DNA of 64,000 bases, from positions 41,467,017-41,531,016 of the forward strand of contig NC_051849.1 in the NCBI RefSeq assembly GCF_905115235.1. Reading direction: 5' to 3'. The position numbers and the translations under genes were made by a program. Under the pieces are notes generated by a model. It was given only the letters and a program-made list of their open reading frames with translations. It had not been told where the DNA came from and ran no database searches. The stretch comes from Hermetia illucens (taxonomy: Eukaryota; Arthropoda; Insecta; Diptera; Stratiomyidae). Positions 57,901-64,000 of this stretch are shown here, piece by piece (the stretch's first letter is position 1; each line of letters begins with the position of its first letter).

Positions 57901-60900
57901 AAGAGTCCAAAAGGTGTGCATATTGCCGTCTTTGGAATGTCTTCTGGAGCTACAGGGATTTGATGATAAGCCTTGGTTAAGTCCAAGGTCGAAAAGATGC
58001 GGCAATTCGCGAAGTGATACGCAAAGTCGTGGATGAGTGGAACAGTCTGCGCGTTTAGCCTTCTGTAATCCCAACATGGGCGCCATTCGCCGTTTGGCTT
58101 AGAGACCATATGCTGTGGGGAAGACCAACAGCTGTTTGAGGGCCTGCAGATACCCTGTTGAACAAGTTGTTCAAATTCTTTCCGCGCTATAGCCAGTTTC
58201 TAGGATGGTAGAGGACGCATCTTCCAGAAGATCGGGGAACCAGTAGTGTTAATATGGTGCTGCACATTATGCTTCACTAGTTTGGAGAGGGTACACTCGG
58301 TAGTAATCTGGCTGAACTTTTGGAGAAGTGCCCGAACACGAGAGTCGGTTATGTCTTCTAAAAGAACGGAAAGATTATTGCCTGGGTGAGATACCATTTG
58401 TCCCGATGAATTAAGGTTGGTCGTGGAACCTATAAGAGACTTGTTTTGCAAGTCCACCAGCAACCTATAGTGACACAAGAAGGATAAAATGCCACGAAAA
58501 TGTCCTACGCAAGCCGAGACTCACGTCCACTTGCCTACACCCGTAGGTGTTGATACGGGAGGAATTTACTGCTGCCAGTTTTAGTGGTTGTGGAAATAGT
58601 GGATGGTGCTGGGGTACGGGAAGAACCGGAAATTCCGCACCAGTATCCACGAGGTAGTTACGCCTGCTGAGAGGGTCGTAAATTGTTAGGCGACGTGGCG
58701 CTGCGTTCTGGGTGGCCGTCCGCGGACCTAGTTTTTTGTGGCAAGCGCGAATTTACACGGGATCGTACATTTGGTGGCTTTCTCGCCGAATTTGCGATGG
58801 TACCAGAAAATCCCTCGGTCAGTAGGCTGTCTTGACGACCTGCTAGCTGATCGCCCTTTTCGAGTGGCAGACCGCGAGTGAGCTCGTGATCTGGCGCCCG
58901 AACGATGAGCGCCCAACGTCGCCCGCATCTCGGCCACACTGGCTGTTAAGGCGGCTATCTCGCGCCTTAAGTCACCCACCTCGTCCGATGGATGTTGACT
59001 GGCCGATATGGTCGAGCCATTGGCCAGTGCCTCTAAGGAACCGGAGTGCCTGGGTACCCTCCGGGAGCCGACGCAGCCAAAGCGACTTCATCAATTCGTC
59101 GTCGATCTTACTCCCACCCAATTGCTTTATTTCGCGCAGCAATTGGCTGCGATTTCGATCTCCCAACGTTAGGCCTGCCAGCAAGTGATCTAGTTTTGCC
59201 GACTCACTTACTGACAGGCGCCTGATCAATTCGCTTTTTAACAACATGTATGACACCAATTTCACCACATTGGACACTAGCAGGATGGACTCCTCGTCCA
59301 GACCGGCTACCGCATGATTGAAGCGGGTCGCGTTCGCTATGATCCCGGCCTCCGAATGCACGAACCACATTTCCGGGTTTCGCCGCCAAAACGAAGGGAC
59401 GCGAACGGCGAGGCTGGTCACTTGCGGGTCCGATGGGCCTGCCGCGTCATTGCTGTCAACCGACATTCCAAAAAGAAACTAACTACGACGCGAGTTTGTG
59501 ACGAAAACGCGGTGATACTGATTTCAACTAAAGCCCTAATCGACACGACAGGCCGCACCTTCAAATGTCCGCACGAGCGAAAAAAAAGAAACACCAACGA
59601 CGCACCCCAAAGTGAACGCTTGATTCGCAGACCAACAAGAACCACGATAACTCGCCATCGGAGTACGCAGACCTGATAATATTTTACTTTACAATTTCAA
59701 AGAAAGAGCTAGCGCGCCGCACAGGCCTGCCACTCGTACGCTATGTGATCGGAAAGCAGAAGTGGCAGTGGATAGATCACACATTAAGAAGGAGCCGCAA
59801 TTGCATTCCTTCCTACTCCATACAATGAAACCCACTCTGCCAAGATGTTCAAGGAGTGAGTCACCCCAAGACCACTTGGCGCAGAACAGTTGAGGAGGAA
59901 TGCCGGCATCTTAGGAAGTCCTGGGGGGAACTAAGCGCATTTTAGTACGCATGCGTAGTCAATGCACTACACCCCACCATGGGGTAAATGGCAATCACAT
60001 ATATATATGTAAAATATGAACGTAGGTTGCTTATCACCACACTGGTCATCAGGCTATATGGTGCTCCTATCTGAGCAGAAGCCATGCTGGCAATTGTGTT
60101 GTGAGTGTGGAGGCCAATAGAACAGATAGCATCACAAGAAGTGGAAGCGAAAGCGCACTATATCGAGTAGATAAGAAGGGCGAATCCATTCAAATTGGCT
60201 ACGGACTTCTGTAAGGCCGCTAGAAAGAAAATGTACAGAAAATGATAGGGACGTTGGAACAGGAGAATAATTCTGCTGGACTCATACGCTGACCCGATGT
60301 AAAAAGAAATAGTCGGAGCGAGGACATGAAATATTAAATTTCTGCCTTACATAGTGTACTATGAATCAGGTTAGTTCAAGGAAATATTTGCATCGTTTTG
60401 GACTGAAGGAGTCGCCTGACTGTCCCGAGTAAGCCGCGCATTACGTCACATTGTCTGAGAACTATGAATCAGAGGAAGTTGGGAGACTCTTGAACGTAGA
60501 AATCGGATCTCATAATCTCGTAAAGGTGATAAACGTGTGATTTGAAAAGATCAGTATAGGCGAAGCCCTGGCCATAAATTAATACTTCACGATGGCTCCG
60601 CGAGAATATAGGCAGAAGAGTGAAAGTCGTTTCATATGGCTACATCCTGCCAGCATCTTTCTAAGATTTCCCCCCTTTCCATGAGAAAACATAATGAAAA
60701 GTCTACCGGCGCAATGAAATATGTATTTATAAAATCTTATTTTCTCCCGTACTATTGAATGGATACTAGCCGTAGACCGGGATGCATATGTCGGAAAAGC
60801 AAATCACTATATTTGGAGAGGAAAATCGTCTTGAAGAATTTAGAATCCAAAAAGAAAGATGTCCGCGAATTAAGATACAATCATTTTACTATAGATTCTA

Positions 60901-62507
60901 ATGTAGACAAAACGCATTTTAGCAAACCGTCAAACCGCATAGACGTAATAGACACACTATGCTCCGGCCAGAGGTAAATAAGAGACAACCGAAAAAGGAA
61001 TCAAAGAAACGTTGGAATGAAATCAAGACAATTGGGAACATCAGGGAAACTAAGGTTCGACTTGGAATCATCAAAGAAGAAGAGGCTGTATGGATATAGA
61101 CGATCCATGGAAGTAAACGGGAGACATATACCTACAACAATCCTGGGGGTCGGAATTCAGATGCATGACATCATTCTTGAAATACTCCAAATTGATAAAT
61201 GAGAATCGTTTTAACACTTCCGTCAGTTCACTATAAGCTTGTGCCTCCTACTACCAAATATGATAGCCAAAATTTTATTCACAAAAGAAAGTGTAAAAAT
61301 TAGCGTAGCCAACGAATAATTCGAATACGTGAGGAGTTTCCCTATTATTGGTTTGCTTCAGGCGGATTCTATCGACAACATCAATATATTTGTAAGATAA
61401 AATCAAAATTACAATTTCACTCATCACTGCATACTCCCCGGAGTTTACCCCTGACCTTACACCATAAGATTGTCACCTGCTTTGTTCATTCAAAAACTCT
61501 TTGCTCTTCAACAACAATGCAATGCCGTACGTCAGACTGTACCTGGCCCAATTTCTTGACAAAAAAACTGCATCTTTTATTAAATCCCAATTACGATACT
61601 GCCTGAAAGGTGAAAATATGTCAGTCAACAAAAGGAAGAGTATAGTATATTACCACCGAACAAAGCTATTCTCGTTCAGGAAAAATTATCTCTTGCCTCA
61701 TTCAAAACATCTGCAATACCTTCGCTATTTAATCTCAACAATAAACTACGATAAAGTGGTTTTCTACAGAAATTCAGAAGTGCATTGTATAGGCAACATT
61801 ATTTCCACGCTTTCGGATGCTATTATTTTGGCACAGAAGAAAGGTTTTCGCAGGAAAGAGAAAAACTGAAAAACATAACCTAATTCTTTTACTTAATCCC
61901 TAATTGCCAACTTAAACAGTTTAATGCTTATCATATAATCCTTATAAATGATTATATTCAGAAGACAGTTATCCTTTTTTAGCTACAGTGATGGCAATAT
62001 GCCAGTGACTACACAGTCCGCGGAGCAAGGTCCTTTTTTCAAAAATGGAGTGAAAATGTCGTTAAACCATAATTTAGTTTAGTTAAGTTTGTCATCGTAC
62101 TCACATGTTCAAGCCAAACGTTGGTCGTTAATATTTGATCCTTTAGATTCTGAGGACAAAAGGAAAATGATTATAGCTTTCATAAATTAAATAAGGAACT
62201 GAGGACATGAAGCGTTCCACGCTAAAAGGAACACGTCCAAAGTAAACACATTTCAAGCAAACACACTCGCCACTCAAGATACCAAAATATTTACCAAATC
62301 AATAAGCTGGGACAGCCGAAGACCAAGTTTCACCAGCACCGTGTCCGTGTTATTGCTGACAGGTCGGATCAATCTGTTGTAATTGCTCAGCAAGTCATCG
62401 TACAAGCGTTTCGCATCAGGATTACTCTGAACTACACAAAAACAGAAAACCAATTGTAGAACGCAGATAACAAATTTTTCGGATGCTGACAAGTCGTGGA
62501 GCAGCAT
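51903..62507 (-). CDS. nAChRalpha2: Nicotinic acetylcholine receptor subunit alpha2 (SAD)
   Basis: Ligand-gated cation channel subunit of the neuronal postsynaptic membrane. Exons on the minus strand are 62507-62295, 62149-62105, 53658-53549, 53482-53302, 53243-53084, 53028-52452, 52393-52192 and 52097-51903. All are GT-AG and give 560 residues, close to the fly protein. There is a signal peptide (about 1-28), then [28 protein letters not shown], the Cys-loop C156/C170, and the YPCC pair C230-C231, which marks an alpha subunit. M1 is about 249-273, M2 281-299, M3 307-333 and M4 about 500-525. The cytoplasmic loop carries [12 protein letters not shown] and SGYNGLPS, as in Drosophila alpha2 and unlike alpha1. 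The second exon is a 45-bp microexon; the next intron is 8446 bp and full of elements. The start was chosen for the signal peptide, though an in-frame ATG lies at 62609. Confidence 0.92.
53659..55819. other. Large nAChRalpha2 intron, 3' part, unassigned
   Basis: Intron sequence with short frames only. A 77-codon plus-strand frame at 55577-55810 has no recognised relative. No host exon was found. Confidence 0.4.
55820..57230 (+). mobile_element. Penelope-like retroelement, broken
   Basis: A 234-codon frame at 56268-56972 contains [20 protein letters not shown] and [11 protein letters not shown], the polymerase fingers motif of Penelope-like elements. It then has the linker text [20 protein letters not shown] and [17 protein letters not shown]. 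The catalytic palm between is deleted. A second frame, 56885-57226, encodes a GIY-YIG endonuclease: [20 protein letters not shown] followed by [10 protein letters not shown]. The pair of Penelope-type polymerase and GIY-YIG domain is diagnostic of the class. 55820-56260 is assigned only by position. It lies antisense in the large intron of nAChRalpha2. The terminal repeats like those at 40-418 were not found here. Confidence 0.78.
57470..57800 (+). mobile_element. LINE fragment (DYADDI family)
   Basis: Plus-strand text gives a decayed VGLKINTNK region, then [17 protein letters not shown] and [20 protein letters not shown]. This matches SARSAVAGLCKIWK and the following block of the copy at 5503-6028. 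It is a short, dead remnant in the nAChRalpha2 intron. Confidence 0.6.
57801..59680 (-). mobile_element. Internal fragment of a second Ty3/gypsy element
   Basis: On the minus strand this contains a Gag (about 59466-58730) of the [19 protein letters not shown] type common in arthropods, a protease region (about 58650-58470) and the start of a reverse transcriptase (about 58109-57830) with [12 protein letters not shown] and [16 protein letters not shown] likely 5' untranslated region extends to about 59680. No LTRs, RNase H or integrase are present, so only an internal piece remains. It is broken, with several breaks, and looks older than the copy at 24.8-29.5 kb. It lies in the nAChRalpha2 intron, in the same orientation as the gene. 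Confidence 0.8.
59725..59945 (+). mobile_element. LINE 3' terminal fragment
   Basis: Plus-strand text reads [15 protein letters not shown], then [20 protein letters not shown]. This matches the very C-terminal WIGHTLRR...TWRRDLE...W block of a widespread LINE group. Only the end of the polymerase remains. Confidence 0.55.
59946..62104. other. Large nAChRalpha2 intron, 5' part, unassigned
   Basis: Short frames only. The longest, 122 codons at 61501-61869, begins [20 protein letters not shown], is rich in basic residues and resembles nothing known to me. An (AT)n run occurs near 60000. No host exon was recognised. Confidence 0.4.
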
Positions 62508-64000
62508 CACACTTCGTGATAGATATAGCACCCGTTTCCCTTCTAAAGGAGGATTTCTTCTGCTGGTCACACGGTCACCACTCTCACAAGTCCTTGACTC
62601 TGCAACCACCGAAAATTGGACAAAATCCTTTTACTTGACCGCCCAATTTGCCCCAAAAACACTAAATTCCTACGAAATGGAATATGTCCAAGGATTACGA
62701 AGACGCAAATGTTATCATTTTCGATATTCGAATGAGCGACATTCAGTCACTAGTGTGCGGCGTGTAACACGAACTTGATTGATGATGAGAAGGAACTCGA
62801 TTTTTCTTCGGGGCCAATGCTCTTAAAAGTTTCGACAGGAACACACCCTAAAATGTTCGGCGAGTACTTGGCCAAGTTGCAAATCCTGCCGCGTGCGTCT
62901 GTCTTACTTTTCTCTTTTGTATGTTTATCCTGTTGGGAGAGCTGGATGCTACCAATCTCAACCTCGCGGAGATGTAGCAGTACAGGAAGATGAAGGTTTG
63001 GCGGCGCATGACCTCTCTTCTGGCATTGGAGCTTTTGTGTAAGTTCCAGCATCACAGCATTACTTGCATTCCACCATATGTATATGCCGCGTATATGTGG
63101 ATACGGAGGTCCTGAAGAGATGTCACAGACCAAATGTGCTGTAAACATGCTGGCATCTGTGCACATGCCCATGTACTACATCATTTTCCTTCTCGAATCT
63201 ATCAACATATATATTTCGAGAAGGATACGGCTGCATGCACTGTCCGTGTTCCGTATGTATGCTCCTTGTACGTGACATAATATATTCAGCTTTTATGCGC
63301 CTCGTGTGTACATATGTCCTTGATAAGTAATTTAAACGTAATGTTAATAATAAAGTCGATGATAGCTCTCGGTTGAAAGTAAGCATCATTTAGTCTATTT
63401 GAACTGTGCTCGCTGCGACTTTGTGATTCAAAGGAATGAAAGGATCTCGGTGTAATACGATTGCCGTCTACAGATGCCACCATTCAGCATGAATGCATCC
63501 CGTTAGCCACCTTTTAATTTAAATTCCTGCCGACAAATGTATCCATTCCAATTTCAAGCTGTTTAATGTAGTGGAGCTTATACCCGTATAGTCGTCGTAC
63601 ATGTTTAAGTGTTTGCCATAATTCATGGTCACGGTTTGCAGCTGATTCACCAGAGATAATTACGCTTAATGAAGCATTGATCAATCAAAGTTTTATCTTA
63701 AGACAAATGCAAAGTACAGCAAAATTGACACATCTTTGAGCCTTATAAATTAAGTGAAAGTAAGAAAGGCATATCACTTGCTAATGAGATATGTGTACCT
63801 TGTAAATGTTTCGGGCCTTGATTTGTTAAGGTTAGTCTGTTGTTTTTGAGGGGGTATCTTTCAAAGACAATAGTATATGGGATTGTTACTCACTAAAGCC
63901 ACCACCAACTCCCCCTCCACACCGAGGAACCCCAACGGGGCGGAGTTAGAGCATTCAAATTTAATCTGCTTTCTTCCATACACGGCGCTAGTAACTTTTC
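62508..64000. other. 5' flank of nAChRalpha2
   Basis: Should contain the leader and promoter of nAChRalpha2, but no confident core promoter element was found. An open frame of 140 codons at 62750-63172 on the minus strand has no signal peptide or recognised domain and is likely chance. No transposon was recognised. Confidence 0.4.

Noticed and set aside
51903-62507. Assignment of the receptor gene as nAChRalpha1 or a beta subunit
   Set aside because: The YPCC pair makes it an alpha subunit, and the M3-M4 loop text ([34 protein letters not shown]) matches alpha2, not alpha1, alpha3 or alpha4, as recalled.
62750-63172. 140-codon minus-strand frame upstream of nAChRalpha2
   Set aside because: No signal peptide, domain or splice context was seen; the frame length is within chance for this stretch.
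1-64000. tRNA or rRNA genes
   Set aside because: No cloverleaf with a recognisable T-arm and no conserved rRNA segment was found by eye; a covariance search would be decisive.

Overview
The window looks like repeat-rich chromosomal DNA from a fly (order Diptera). It is AT-rich, its genes are split by introns with ordinary GT-AG boundaries, it carries a nicotinic acetylcholine receptor subunit that matches Drosophila nAChRalpha2 exon for exon, and it has several genes of the insect DM4/12 family. No bacterial features such as operons or ribosome binding sites are seen. The species is not identifiable from the sequence; a large-genome brachyceran such as a soldier fly is a guess.

Five host genes can be assembled. 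Gene 1 (1242-2984, plus) is a divergent DM4/12 protein with a TYPQ tandem repeat. Genes 2, 3 and 4 (10146-12462, 17319-21946 and 33918-44592, all minus) are tandem DM4/12 paralogs. They share exon sizes of 159, 245 (353 in gene 4), 111 and 163 coding bases, the same intron phases, a signal peptide, an RKRRY basic site, a FPEGS motif, and four cysteines in a Cx5C...Cx6C layout. About 250 bp upstream of each is also alike. Gene 4 alone has a Met-rich SDMA repeat. The fifth gene is nAChRalpha2 (51903-62507, minus), with eight coding exons, 560 residues, and an 8.4-kb second intron.

Most of the rest is transposon debris: (a) an RTE-like LINE family with (TGA)n tails at 4.6-5.4, 15.6-16.8, 24.3-31.7, 40.2-40.9, 43.8-44.0 and 47.7-51.1 kb; (b) R1-like LINEs at 6.0-7.3, 38.0-39.9 and 45.1-47.1 kb; (c) a CR1/Jockey-like LINE at 36.8-38.0 kb; (d) several other LINE fragments; (e) a broken mariner at 42.0-43.2 kb; (f) a Ty3/gypsy element with both LTRs at 24768-29480, an internal gypsy fragment at 57.8-59.7 kb and a solo LTR at 48342-50252; (g) Penelope-like pieces at 40-418 and about 55.8-57.2 kb; (h) a tandem array of an unclassified repeat at 12.9-14.8 kb; and (i) a long fold-back hairpin at 9870-10061.

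The elements are nested. The gypsy copy and the solo LTR each split an RTE-like LINE, with 4-bp target duplications. A mariner splits another LINE. An R1-like copy appears to split a third. Much of this lies in the first intron of gene 4 and the second intron of nAChRalpha2, where exons and splice sites have stayed intact while introns grew. The DM4/12 proteins look secreted but have no established function. The receptor subunit acts at cholinergic synapses, and nothing in the sequence links the two groups beyond being neighbours.
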